Notes: generated by a model from the sequence alone, not told the origin. A stretch of DNA of 64,000 nt from Taeniopygia guttata (GCF_048771995.1 NC_133064.1:28871001-28935000), one strand, 5' to 3'. Counted from the stretch's first letter, positions 45,030-56,837 are shown. Numbers and translations: made by a program.

Positions 45030-46832
45030 GCACAGACATTGGCAGTAACATCCAGCAAACAGTGATATTTGCACAATAGTTTCACCCCACAATCAGATCT
45101 CCCTGAGGTACACATCATGTTGTTCCATCTCTCTGCATTATCCACCATGTACAACCTGGTCCCTGAGCAAAGAAAATCCCACGAATGGGTTTGTCTGTAC
45201 TCGAGGCAGGATTGATCCACACTGATTTCCCTAACAAACCTCTGACATGTGCCACTGGGACTTTATCTCCATCTACTATATTCTGGGGCTCAGACTGGGC
45301 AGGACCTGCTCGATTGGTGCAACCTCGGCTGTTAAATAACCAGGTGGCCTTTTGCTAGATTTTGCCCCCAATTTTTGAAAGATCCCCCACCCAATGCTTT
45401 TAGGGTGGTTTTTAACAGTCCATTGTACCTCTCCACTTTGCCTGCAGCTGGTGCATGGTAGGGGATGTGGTACATCCACTCAATGCCATGTTCCCTAGCC
45501 CAGGTATTGATAAGGCTATTCTTGAAATGAGTCCCATTGTCTGACTCAATCCTCTCAGGGGTACCATGCCTCCAAAGGACCTGCTTTTCAAAGCCCAGGA
45601 TGGTGTTACGTGCTGTAGCATGAGACACATGTAGGTTTCCAACCATCCAGTGGTGGCTTCTACCATTGTGAGCACGTAGCGCTTGCCTTGGCATGTCTGG
45701 GGCAGTGTGATGTAGTCAATCTGCCAGGCCTCTCCATATTTGTACTTGGACCGCTGACCACCATAGCAGAGGGGCTTCACTCGCTTGGCCTGTTTGATGG
45801 TAGCACACGTCTCACAGTCATGGATCACCTGAGAAATACTGTCCATGGTTAGATCCACCCCTCGGTCTCATGCCCACTTATAGGTGGCATCTCTACCCTG
45901 ATGGCCTGAGGCATCATGGGCCCATCGTGCTAGGAACAACTCTCCCTTGTGTTCCCAATCAAGGTCTGTCTTTGACACCCCTATCTTTGCAGCCTGATCT
46001 ACCTGCTGATTGTTTTGCTGCTCTTCATTAGCTCTACTTCTGGGGACATGGGCATCTACATGGCGAACCTTCACAGGTAGCTTCTCTACCCGGGTAGCGA
46101 TATCTTTCCACTCTTCAGCAGCCCAAATTGGTTTTCCTCTACGCTGCCAGTTAGCTTCTTTCCACCTCTCTAGCCACCCCCATAGAGCATTGGCTGCCAT
46201 CCATGAATCAGTGTAGAGGTAGAGCTTTGGCCACTTCTCCCTTTCTGCAATGTCTAGGGCCAGTTGAACGGCTTTGAGTTCAGCAAGCTGGCTTGATCCA
46301 CCTTCTCCTTCAGTGGCCTCTGCAACCCATTGTGTGGACTCCATACAGCTGCTTTCCACTTCCGATTCATCCCTACAATGCGACAGGAACCATCAGTGAA
46401 AAGAGCGTAGCGTGTTTCCTCTGCTGGCAGTTGGTTATATGGTGGAGCTTCTTCAGCCCGTGTCACTGGTTCTTCTTCTTCATCTGTGACACCAAAACTT
46501 TCACCTTCGGGCCAATTTGTAATTACTTCCAAAATCCCAGGGCGATTCAGCTTACCAATATGGGCACACTGCGCGATGAGAGCAATCCACTTGCTCCATG
46601 TAGCACTGGTGGCATGGTGTGTGGAGGGAACCTTTCCTCTGAACATCCACCCCAGCACCGGTAGTCGGGGTGCCAGGAGGAGTTGTGCTTCTGTGCCAAT
46701 CACCTCTGAGGCAGCCTGGACTCCCTCATAGGCGGCCAAGATTTCCTTCTCTGTTGGGGTGTAGTTCGCTTCAGACCCTCTGTAGCTCCGACTCCAAAAT
46801 CCCAGTGGTCGGCCTCGAGTCTCATCAGGCAC
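45030..46832 (-). pseudogene. RNase H and integrase of ERVL provirus
   Basis: RNase H starts near 46,430 (ALFTDGSC), continues in another frame from 46,359 (AELKAVQLALD; YTDSWMAANALWGWL), and ends near VRHVDAHVPRS. Integrase has its H-X3-H finger (AHDASGHQG, 45,920) and C-X2-C (CETC, about 45,810), the first Asp in WQIDYITLP (45,720), and after a further frame change Asp in ESDNGTHF and Glu in GKVERYNG, spaced 35 residues. All catalytic residues are visible, but they lie in at least three frames, with stops near 45,867. The wording is typical of avian ERVL pol. Confidence 0.9.
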
Positions 46833-47857
46833 CTTCTGCCAAAGGCTCCAGGACAGACCATGGTTCCAGGCTGCAGAGTCACGTTCTTCACATCTGGTCC
46901 TGTCCTGACTGGGCCAAGGGCTACTGCATGAGCAATTTCCTGCCTTATCTGGGTGAAAGCTTGCTGCTGCTCAGGGCCCCAGCAGAAATCATTCTTCTTG
47001 CGGGTGACCAGGTAGAGAGGACTCACGATCTGACTGTACTCAGGAATGTGCATTCTCCAGAAACCGATGGCGCCTAAGAAAGCTTGTGTCTCCTTCTTGT
47101 TGGTTGGTGGGGACATAGCTGTGATCTTGTTGATGACATCTGTAGGAATCTGACGCCGTCCATCTTGCCACTTCACTCCCAAGAACTGTATCTCTCGAGC
47201 AGGTCCCTTCACTTTACTCTTCTTGATGGCAAAACCAGCTTCCAGGAGGATTCGGATGATTTTCTTGCCTTTCTCGAACACTTCTGCTGCTGTGTTCCCC
47301 CACACAATAATATCATCAATATATTGTAGATGTTCTTGAGCCTCACCCTTTTCTAGTGCAGTCTGGATCAGTCCATGGCAGATGGTAGGACTGTGCTTCC
47401 ACCCCTGGGGCAGTCGGTTCCAGGTATACTGCACTCCCCTCCATGTAAAGGCAAACTGAGGCCTGCATTCTGCTGCCAGAGGAATGGAGAAAAATGCATT
47501 GGCAATATTAATAGTGGCGTACCACTTCGCTGCCTTGGACTCCAGCTCGTACTGGAGTTCCAGCATGTCTGGCACAGCAGTGGTGGAGTCACTTCATTCA
47601 ATGCACGGTAGTCCACTGTCAATCTCCATTCTGCTTCAGATTTACGCACAGGCCAAATGGGCCTGTTGAAGGGTGAGTGGGTTTTGCTGACCACCCCTTG
47701 GCTCTCCAGCTCTCGGATCATCTTATGGATGGGAACCACAGCATCTCGAGTTGTTCTGTACTGTCGACAATGCACTGTTGAAGTGGCAATTGGTACCTTT
47801 TGTTCTTCTCCCTTCAAAAGTCCTACTGTAGTTGGATTCTCAGACAGTCCAGGCAAG
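46700..47857 (-). pseudogene. Reverse transcriptase of ERVL provirus
   Basis: The N-terminal part is in the frame 47,857-47,575 (RTTRDAVVPIHKMIRELESQ; EWRLTVDYRALNEVTPP). A frameshift follows near 47,580, then the frame 47,575-46,700 holds the palm (INIANAFFSIPLA, LPQGWKHSPTICH, and YIDD in LQYIDDIIVWGN) and thumb/connection (GAIGFWRMHIPEYSQIVSPL). The first catalytic Asp, expected in the palm word IDIANAFF, reads Asn here (INIANAFF). This would itself disable the enzyme. LTR C separates it from protease. Confidence 0.9.
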
Positions 47858-49272
47858 GTGTTTGTCATGGTTTGACACTGGCACAATGCCAGTGCCCCCC
47901 ATGAAAATGCAATTTCTCAACTGAATGCTGTGAAATGCGATCGAGAACAGAGCAAAGCAGGCCCAAGCTTAATTACAAGAAAAAAACTTTATTAAACTAC
48001 TACCACTATGCTACTATAAAAGAGAGGGAAAAAAAAAAGTAACACCCACAATTCAAAATGAAAACCTTCCAAAGTATTCCTCCTCCCACCACCCAACTCC
48101 AACATCCCACAGTGAGACACAATCTGGACCCCAATCAGGTTTCCACCCTCCCGATAATCAACACCCAGTCCATCTGCAGGGAGAGAGGAGTCTCTTCTGT
48201 GCCACAGACCCCCCAAGAAACACAGCTGCCACATCCTGTGCTTCCATGTCACCACATGGCACCGCCCGGAGAAAAAAAGTTTGCCAGTGGTGACCCTCTC
48301 CTTTCCATGCACAGTGCTCTCATCACCAATGCATGGATGGACAGACTGCGTTTTAGGATTTTTCCTTTTCAAGGATGCCCTGCCAAGAGGGGAAAAAACA
48401 ACAGTTCAGTTTTTCATTTTTGGGACCACAGTCCCCCCCATTTTCCCCTGGGGCTGAGGATCCAAGAACAGAGATCTTCTTCTCTTCTTCCTCTGCGAAG
48501 ACAGGGGGCACCACCACAAACCTCCTTAACTTTTCTCTGTTCGCTCCACTTCTGTCTTTTCCCAGCTGAAGCAGGTCTCTTTGGCTCACCGGCATCCTCC
48601 TAAAATACAGTCTCTCTTGGAGGAGAAGATCAGTTCAATCTGTGGCTGCCAAGAAAAAGTCCAGCCAAAAAGCCACTCCATCATCTCCTCCCACCTAGAA
48701 TTTCTCCTTCCAACATCCCAGGTCCCAGACTGTCTCTTTTCCTCTCTTTTTCAAACCAAGGAGGAGAAAAATTTCACAAAGCTTTCATTTCTCAGGAAGG
48801 GTTAAAAGTCCCAACTCCCAGAGATGGCTTGCTGCCCAGGCTCCAGCTCCCACAGTCCGGCTGGGCACCTTGCGGCCCCCCTGCTCTTCTCCTTCTCCGC
48901 GGTGAACTGCTGATAAAACCACCGCCGTCTCTTTTCTCTCTTGGGAGAGAGAGACTCTGGGGGGAACGGAGACATCCCAGATTTTCTCCACCCTTCCATC
49001 TGCAGGGGGCCAGCCCGGTTCCAGCCCCTCCACCCTTGGGCCTACCTCCGAAGGCCACATGGCTTTTCCCCTCCCCCACCCAGCTCGTGGCCGGGCAGGG
49101 GAGAGTCCTGCACTGACCGCTGACCAGAACCTAAGAGAGCGAGTTCTCCTGGGAATTCTGCTTTTAACCCCTCTGTGTTCTCTGAGGCGTGTCTACCTTC
49201 AATTGGTCAATGTCCAAATTGACCTCTTCCTTCCGGAAAAATTCCTTTTCCGTGTCAAACCACGACAGTGTT
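47858..49272 (-). mobile_element. Solo LTR family C, copy 3, nested in ERVL pol (1,405 bp)
   Basis: The LTR is 47,863-49,267 (+ strand TGTCATGGTTTGACACTGG...GTGTCAAACCACGACA), flanked by a perfect GTGTT duplication (47,858-47,862; 49,268-49,272). It is the reverse orientation of the copies at 14,766 and 33,817. It is younger than the ERVL provirus it splits. ORFs within it are accidental. Confidence 0.95.
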
Positions 49273-49659
49273 CAATTGCTGGATGCCCTCTGTCACTACA
49301 GCTGCTATCCCAAATGCCCACCTGAGTCCCTTTGGGTCTTTTAAATACCCCCTTCAAAGGTAATCTATGCCCAAAATGCATGGGGCCTCTGGGCCAGTCA
49401 CAATAGGGTGTTTCTTCCACTCATTTCCTGTCAGACTTACATCAGCTTCCACCAAGGTAAAGTCCTGTGATCCGCCTGTCACACCGGCAATAGAGACAGA
49501 TTCTGCCCCTATGTGTCTCGATGGAATTAATGTGCATTGTGCACCAGTATCGACCAAAGCCTTATATCTTTGTGGTTCCGATGTGCCAGGCCAGCGAATC
49601 CACACAGTCCAGAAAACATGGTTTTCCCTCGCCTCTACCTGGCTAGAGGCAGGGACCCT
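49273..49659 (-). pseudogene. Protease of ERVL provirus
   Basis: Frame continuous with gag after one amber codon. It contains the aspartic protease active site ALVDTGAQCTLIPS (about 49,560) and the C-terminal block APCILGIDYL (49,390-49,360). It then runs on toward RT until LTR C at 49,267. There is no ATG of its own, consistent with expression as a gag-pro extension. Confidence 0.85.
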
Positions 49660-49662
49660 CTA
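49660..49662 (-). promoter_or_regulatory. Gag-pro amber codon, in-frame read-through arrangement
   Basis: TAG ends gag, and the next codons (AGG GTC CCT...) stay open in the same frame into the DTGAQ protease. This is the layout used for stop-codon suppression and needs no frameshift. That suppression occurred in the parent virus is inference. Confidence 0.6.
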
Positions 49663-51234
49663 AGCCTGGTTATCCTTCTTGCCTTGGGCGTATGTCTTAG
49701 AGGTTCCTTCAAGGGGATCAGACATGTCATCCTCATCATCATGCCTGGCAGTTTGGCTACGGGCAACTGGAGCTGCTCTCCCTTTGGTGGCACTTCCTCT
49801 CTGAGTCTTGCCTTCCTTGAATTCATGCACCCGTTGTGCCAGAGCAGCAGTAGATTTTCCGTCCCATTTCCTCATGTTTTCTCCGCAATCGCGCAGGAAG
49901 AACCACAGCTCAGTTCGTGGGGTGTACCTTCTTTCACCATCTGAGGAACGTCTACGTTGGATACCAGAACCTCTGATCTGTACTGCTGAGATTTGGAGAA
50001 GGTCCTCCTTAATCTCCTCCCTGAGTCTCTTATGATTCTCCTCTATCTTATCTTCTAATTTCTGCAGATGTGTTTCCTCTGCTGCAGTTCTGGCATGGGT
50101 TGGGCCATGTACAGCATCTGCATATGCTCGGAGTTTCCTTGCCATGTCGAGCACGGTCTCATCCCTCTCATCCCGCTTCATTATCGCTAAGGCAGAAGTG
50201 TATTCATGTGGCCCAAGCCGTACAAGTTTTCGCCACATCACAGATGTACATGGTACCAAGTCTGGATTCCTAGTTGTTATTTCATCTGAGAAGATAATCT
50301 CTGCCACTGCCATTTCTCTCAGACATTGGATCCCTTGTTCTATAGTCTTCCACTGGGTCTGCTGCATATAAAGATCATCTGCACACAGGTATCTTTGTGC
50401 TACACTTTCCAGAACCCATGCCCAGAGGCTGTGAGGGTTAGCCCCCCTCATCATTCCTTGATCAATGACAGGATCATGTGACAGGGATCCCAAATGTCTT
50501 GCCTCAGTACCATCCAGAATTGTATCCTCGCCGGCAGCATCCCAAAGACAGACTAACCAACTAATTACAGACTCATCAGGTCGTCGAGTGTAATCCTTCC
50601 TTAGGCCACGAAGGTCCTTTAGGGAAAAGGACTCAATATTGGCCTCTGATCTTGTACCAGTTGCCTTGACTTCTGATTTTATGTCAGCAGGCATTGAGGG
50701 TCCTTCTCCTGCATTATCATCATCGTCGTCATCATCCACTGGTCGATTGGTCTTTTCTGTGTGCTTCCCACTTCTTGTGCTAGTAGCAACAGCTATTGGT
50801 TGAGGCTTGGCTGCTGAGTCTGGTTTAGCTGCTAGCCTAGGCTCACTGTCTGGTTTAGCTGCTGGCTTTGAACCGGAGGTGTTGGCTGCAGCCTGAGTGA
50901 CTGGGATAGCTGCTGATTTATCTCCCTGCCCCCCTTCCTCTGTCTGCTGCCCTACAGTATCTAGCAGGGTGCGATAAGCATATGCTAGGGCCCAGCTCAC
51001 TGCAATGATCTTTTTCTCCTTAGAATTAAGATGGCACTTATCTTTCAGGTACTTCACCACCTCGGCCGGATTATGAATTTGTTCACATGGAAAGTCCCAG
51101 GCTATAGGGTCAGAAAATTCCTTTCAGATTTGGCCCATATCCTCCCATTTCTCACACCACTCAGGATTTCTCACACCTGGGTCTACTCCTGGGTCAGAGG
51201 TCTCATCAGCCCCTCTAGAAATCTCAGCCCTCAT
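49660..51234 (-). pseudogene. gag of ERVL provirus
   Basis: Start ATG at 51,234 (MRAEISRGADE). An in-frame TGA at 51,126-51,124 (codon 37) breaks it, and the same frame is then open for over 480 codons to TAG at 49,662-49,660. Features: a basic/acidic linker with a run of seven Asp, a capsid-like central part (LRGLRKDYTRRPDESVISWL; DQGMMRGANPHSLWAWVLE; LYMQQTQWKTIEQGIQ), a coiled-coil-like EETHLQKLEDKIEENHKRL, and a charged C-terminus. It has no Cys-His box, as is usual in ERVL and spumavirus-related Gag. The terminal TAG is followed in the same frame by protease. Confidence 0.88.
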
Positions 51235-51761
51235 TCTAAAGAGACTCCAGACTGTATAGAGAAAGCTTACCAGATTAAACACCAGGAAGATGGTCTCCTT
51301 AACAGTCGGGGAAACTGAACGTTCTCTAATAGGGAGGTAACAAATTCACAGGAGAAGAAGGAAAGCAAAGGCTGAAAAGCCTCATCCCCTGCTTCCCCTC
51401 TAACAAACTGGCTGCACAACCATAACCATGAACCATACATTCCAGGAACAGACCTCAGCACCTTTATAAACCCCCTGGAAGCCATTACACCCAAGCACAG
51501 CCCGATGGATATTCTGGTCAGCTCCCTTCTACTGCAAAACCTATGTATTAGGGACAATACTGGAGCTATTCCTGGATAAAAAAAATAAACCTAGGGACCA
51601 TAGGGGGATTAAGATCTCAAAAAACCTAGGGACCAGAGACACATGCAGGCCTTCACCCCAAGAGACACTATGAATTCAAACAACAGAACCAGTAACTGCT
51701 CCATACCAACACAAAATAATTGGAACAAAAATATGATTACAACAGGGTTTTTTCCACTCTC

Positions 51762-51786
51762 TCGAGCCACAAGTTGGGCGCCAAAA
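51762..51786 (-). promoter_or_regulatory. Primer-binding site, tRNA-Lys-like, ERVL provirus
   Basis: Next to the 5' LTR end the minus strand reads TGGCGCCCAACTTGTGGC, matching the tRNA-Lys1,2 primer site TGGCGCCCAACGTGGGGC at 16 of 18 positions. The same site is repeated in the right palindrome arm near 61,460-61,480. Mammalian ERVL elements typically use tRNA-Leu. Lys is the spumavirus primer. Confidence 0.75.
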
Positions 51787-51789
51787 TAT

Positions 51790-52477
51790 TGTCCTAGTTT
51801 AGGGCAAATTTGGGGAAAACCCTCTGGAAGGAGCCCCCAGAAAACAAACCCCCACGGCCCCTCTCCACCCACCTGGTTCAGGGAAAAATTTCCTCTGAGA
51901 GAGAAGTGGAAAAGAACCTGTTTATTCAACGAACAAAGCACTCCCCAGCACCAAGAAGAAAATTAGCAACACCAGATGACAACAAAACTCTTTCACCACT
52001 CTGAAGAGATGAACAAATCCAGAAAGTCTTTCCTGGGAGTGGTCGCCCAGGTCTGGACGCTGGGGATTGCTCTCCAGCACTGGGGATGGCTGCTGCAGAT
52101 CACAAAATGCAGGATCTCGGTGCTCCTCGGTGTTTCCCAGGTCCCAGTCCGGAGCAGGTTGGATGGTATTCAGCAAGAGGAAAGGAAAAGAAACAGTCCA
52201 GGGAAAGAATTGGACTGCTTAGCTAAACTAACTAGGAAGCAAAGGAAAAAGCAGAAGCAAGCAAAGCAAGCAAGCCAGCCAAGCAAGCAAGCAAAGCAAA
52301 AGCCAGCCAGCCAGCACTAGCCTTTTCTAGACAGCAGACCATGGGGGGAGGTGAACTGGCTGATAACAAGGCAAAACAAACCTTCACTTTCAGAGTCAGT
52401 TCTGAAAGCACAGAACATAATATCAAAGGTAAACAGAACACACAATTGGAGATACACCATAACGTCACCCTAGGACA
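51790..52477 (-). mobile_element. 5' LTR (family D) of ERVL provirus (688 bp)
   Basis: Same termini as the 3' LTR, followed on the minus strand by the primer site and gag. It lies wholly inside the left palindrome arm and is repeated at 60,766-61,453. Confidence 0.95.
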
Positions 52478-52689
52478 GAGGATTAATTATAGTCCTTTCA
52501 AAAAATACTGAATATCTGTTTTTATCTCTCAATGTGTTGTGATAATAGTATTACTGAATTACTGATAGTACTTACATAGCCTTAATTACCCATAAGGAGT
52601 AGTCAGCATAAGCATATCTAACTAACCTGAATTGCATGTTTGTTGTTTGTTTTTTGTTTTTTGTTTTTTTAACTGGATTCTTAATTGCT

Positions 52690-53180
52690 GCGTCTCCCCC
52701 TCAAATCCACGCGTCAGATTCCCTGTGGAGCCTGGCCATCTGGGCAGTTGGGGTGAGGCAGGCAGAGGGAAGGGTTTCTCCTTGAATCCCTGGGGGCCTG
52801 GAGAAGCCCCACGTGATTCCAAAGATGAGCTAGTCCCACAAGCAAAGAAAGAGGCACTCTCCCTTCAGGCTTAGTTCCAAAGTTTTAATTTCACCTCGAA
52901 GGAGTCCCGAGCAAGAGAGGGCGTGTCCCCACCCAGACCAGCCAGATATAGGGGGCAGGGAAAACCTGACCAGCCAATGGGGGAAGGACATGGGAGTGGC
53001 TCTCTGGGGGCAAGGCCTCAGAGTGACCACCGAGGAGGGGGTGAGGGAGGAGTCCCAGCCAGGGTCCAGTTACCTGGTAACCCTGCTAGAAGGGTCTGGA
53101 CAAAGGGGAGTGGTCACCAGGTGATGGACACATGACCTGGGGGGGACAGGGGGATGGGTTGGGGTTTGATGGACATACAG
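52690..53180 (-). mobile_element. Probable old LTR in palindrome flank (approximate)
   Basis: On the minus strand it has CCAAT context (CCCATTGGCTGG), a TATA-like CTATATCTGG near 52,940, then AATTAAAACTTTGG near 52,890, an LTR-like order over about 100 bp. The mirror copy is at 60,063-60,553. No termini were found. Confidence 0.4.
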
Positions 53181-53840
53181 GTACTGATGGGAAAGCTGGG
53201 ATGAACCAAACAGATACAAAGAGGGGATATACAGTGCAAACACAACTCTACACTTAGTATTTCTACTTTCATGGATAAGTTTAATTTGTATGACAGAAGT
53301 TGTCATGTATCTCGGTGCCAACTGATTACCACAGATAACAAAGACCAGGTTTAACTAACTTAAGTAAAAAAGGCAATTGCACTTCAGATTATTTTTTTGT
53401 ATCTTTTCTAACAAGCTGGTTGATAAATGTTATATTAAATGGCTTGTTCTAAAGACTGAAATAGAACTTGAGGTATTCGTTGAAAAGCTATTTTTCTAGG
53501 TAGTTGAAGTCTTGTCATTTTTAGAGCCTGGAACTTCAGGATCTGAAACGTGAGCATACCATGGCCTGGCATAGTTTGAAATTACTGCTGAATTTTCAGT
53601 GGCCTATTGCTCTGATACCATGTAACAAATAGGATTTCAGTTATGTTATTTGTCATTTCTGCTATGCAAAGATCCAACTCAAGTTGTGGAGTGTGTTAGA
53701 AAGGTGCAAGTTTTCCAGCTGGGATTGTAAATCCTTGCTCATAAATGCTGTTCTTGTCTGGCTTCTTGGGTGGGAAGGGCCCCAAATACAGTGCACACTC
53801 AGGAGACTTTGTGTAGTCTACCAGAAATTCTGTAAATTTT

Positions 53841-55715
53841 AATATGTGTATGCATCATAAGATTATTTTTTAATGAAGCTGAAATTAAAAATCTTGGAAG
53901 GTAAAATACCAATTTCTAATTGTCTGGTCCTTTTGATTTTCTTGTAAAATTACTGTGTTATAAAAGAGTATGGTTTTCTTTTTTATGTTTATAACGTACA
54001 CATAGAAAAGAAATCCTGATTAATGTGCTTCTAAACTGCACTGGATTAACCTGTCTGGCATGAGAAAACGGATTAATTATTTTAAGCTGTTAGTAAAGTC
54101 AGCAGATGTGCGTTTCCCTATCTCAGCTTGTTACCCTCTCTTCTAGTACACTGTGGTCTGAATTTCTGGAAAAGAAACTTGGTTCTAAACAAAGTGCTGG
54201 ATATCTCAAAGATCTTAAATTTTATTTTCATGCAATGCCTTAATCCCATAGAGCAAATTTCTCATTGCAGGCAAAAAATTTAGCAGGGATAAGGTTGCAA
54301 ACTTCCTGTAACAAAAAATCTTTCTGAGCACTAGTACACTTTTATTTAATCAAAAGAAAAGGCCAAAGAGCTCTAAATCAAGCATTTGTTTCCAATTTCA
54401 GTTACTCCTTAATGTCTTCATTTTCTCTTTCATGTATTCTTTTAAGAACATGAGATTTTTCAGTGTCTGAGATCTGTTTCCTTCACAGGTGTGAGTCAGT
54501 AGTTCTGAGGTCTGCATTAGGTTCTCTGTTTCTCTTTTGAACAAAGACACGTTATCGGTTACTTTTTACCTTCTAGATCATTTTACCTTTGACAGTATAC
54601 TGTGGGATTTTGTCTATAAAAACACAGGTCTAGCCGCATTTTTAAATCAAGGTTTTGGTGTAGGTGAAGATTTGCAGAGTCTTTTGCAGCCTTCCTTTAT
54701 TGACCATATACCACATGGCATGAATAGTGTTTTTTTGTAATATCGTCATGCAGGTCAGCTTTCCCAATGCTGTTGCTCACACAAATCGGTTTCATTCACT
54801 AGATCAATGTTCCTAATCAAAACAACTTTTTCCCTGTAGTTATTTGTTGGATGTACTTCCTCTCTTATAACTATTGCTTTTCTGCTATTGTACCTTCCTA
54901 ATTTGGCTCAACAGCTGCTACCTTAGTCCTGGTGCTACAGCAGTGCAAGTAATTAATAATACAAGTTGCTGTCCTCTGGCTTTTTTGCTCCATGGAACTT
55001 GTTTACAGAGTTGCCATCTGTTTTTGGAATTGGAGTATTCTTCTGCCTGTGAGACTGCTGATTTGATAGCATCCTGGACTGACATATAGAAGGAAACAGT
55101 GTGTAGACTGACTACTTCATTCTGTACTTGATTGATTGATTGATTGATATATATATATATATCAATTGATAAAATAATAGATGCCTATGAAATCTTTATT
55201 AAAGAGTTTCTATGTGGTTCTTGAACCACATCTTTTTTTTTTTTTTAAGAAGAGGGAAATATCCATGAGAGCTTTTGAGTAGCCTTATCTTGGAAAGCTT
55301 TCTCAACATCATCAGAAACTCTTAAAGCTGCCCACATTTCCCATCTCTTAGCTTGGCACAAATAGGGTCAAACAAAATCCTGCTTCTTTTGATCTGGCAC
55401 AGCCAAGTGGTTGACCTCAATTCCTTGGCTCTTGGTTAAAGTACTTGAGATCTCCAGACTCCTCTGTCCTGGTACCTAGGCAAAGCCTGTGTGGCTGCAG
55501 CACCTGGTGCACTTGAGCTTGAAGTGCTGGTCTGGAAAGTATCTTGTCTAAAAACACTTCTACAGCTCCGGCTGGATAATGACAAGTAGGTAAGTCATGT
55601 ATCATCTTTGCTTTGTATATTTTTACATGTACTAATGCTGAGTAAGTGGTCAGTTGCTCCTCAGAAATGGGTGTGCTGGAATTATAATGGGAGCAGTCTT
55701 GGTCCCTATATATAG
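53841..55715. other. Palindrome spacer, single-copy part
   Basis: AT-rich DNA with no gene signal. A microsatellite (GATT)n followed by (AT)n lies at 55,128-55,168, and a T run at 55,233-55,247. Presumably intronic or intergenic host sequence. Confidence 0.55.
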
Positions 55716-56228
55716 CATAGAATCATAGAATATCCTGAGTTGAAAGTGACCCACAAAGGTCATCAAAGTCCAACTCCTGGCCCTGCATGGGACAACCGGA
55801 AAAATCACACCATGTGCCTGAGAGTATTGTCAAAACACTTCCTGAATTCTGTCAGGCTTGGTGCTGTGACCACTTCCCTGGGGAGCCTGTTCCAGTGCCC
55901 AGCCACCCTGTGTGAAGAATCTTATCTTAATATCCAACCTAAACCTCCCCTTACACAACTTTGGGCCATTCCCTTGGATCCTACCACTGGTCACCAGAGT
56001 GAAGAGATTTGTGCCTGCCCCTCCACTTCCCTGGAAGTTGTAGACTGTGATGAGGTCTCCCCTCAGTCTCCTCTAGGCTGAACAAATCAAGTGACCTCAA
56101 CTGCTCCTTGTATAACTTCCCCTCCAGATTCTTCACCATCTTTGTTGCCCTCCTTTGGATACTCTCTAATAGCTTTATAGCTTTCTTATACTGAGGTGCC
56201 CAAAACTGTGCACAAAACTTGAGGTGAG
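55716..56228 (-). mobile_element. CR1 LINE 3' fragment
   Basis: The + strand begins AGCATAGAATCATAGAATAT and continues through 500 bp of CR1 3' end. It is a different subfamily from the other copies (TCATCAAAGTCCAACTCCTG wording). Confidence 0.9.
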
Positions 56229-56230
56229 TC

Positions 56231-56800
56231 TGTGGTGGGTTGTCCTTGGCTGGACACCAGGTGCCCACCAAGCTGCTCTATCACTCCCCATCTGGACAGG
56301 GGAGAGAACATAAGATAGAAAACAACTTGTTGGTTGAGATAAGGCAGTTTACTAAGGCAAAAGTGAAAGCTTGTGTGTGCACAAGCAAAGAGGAAGAATT
56401 TTTTTTTATTTTCTACTTCCTATCATCAAGTGATGTCTGGCCACTTAATGGGATGCGGCGTTTCAGCATGTGTACCAGTTGCTCCATAAGGCAAACATCG
56501 TAAGTAAGGAATGCCCCTCTTCCTCCTTCTTTACTTAGCTTTTATATCCCTTATGGAATATCCCTTTGGTTAATTTGGGTCAGCTGGCCTCGTTGTGTCC
56601 CTTCCCAGGATCTTGCCCACTCCCAGCCCCTAATGGGAATTTTGAGAGACAGCATTGATGCTGTGCCAGAGCTGCTCAGCAGTAGCCAAAACACTAGTGT
56701 GTTATCAACACCTTTCTAGCTACCAATGCAAAGCATAGCACTGTGAGGACTGCTTTGGGGAAATGAACTCTGGCTCAGCTGGACTAAATACAGAGCCATC
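56231..56800 (-). mobile_element. Avian ERV LTR, TGTGGTGGGTTG family (right end approximate)
   Basis: Starts GTGGTGGGTTGTCCTTGGC with the CCAGGTGCCCACCAAGC segment that I recognise from a common bird LTR. It continues to a GTGTTATCAACACCTTT block near the end. On the minus strand a TATA-like GGGATATAAAAGC is near 56,542. Confidence 0.7.
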
Positions 56801-56837
56801 TTGATATGTTCCACAGGCAAGCACAGGGGTTTGGTAA

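Larger units (their letters stand above)
44168..52482 (-). mobile_element. ERVL-type (class III) provirus with perfect GAGGA duplication
   Basis: LTRs at 44,173-44,859 and 51,790-52,477 enclose gag, protease, RT, RNase H and integrase on the minus strand, with no env. A perfect 5-base GAGGA duplication flanks it (44,168-44,172; 52,478-52,482). The two LTRs differ by about ten substitutions plus a few indels over 688 bp (roughly 1.5%), so it is the youngest complete insertion here. A solo LTR C splits it between protease and RT. Its right end is part of a large inverted repeat. Confidence 0.95.
50147..53840 (+). repeat. Palindrome left arm (at least 3.69 kb)
   Basis: Every base x here pairs with 113,243 minus x in the right arm. 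ORFs across the arm are identical in both copies except for single-base changes (for example Thr/Ala in the gag word HEYTSAL/HEYASAL). It contains the distal half of ERVL gag, primer site, 5' LTR, the GAGGA target copy and 1.36 kb of flank. The inner limit lies in AAATTTTAA near 53,840. The outer limit is unknown because the right copy is interrupted. Confidence 0.95.
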
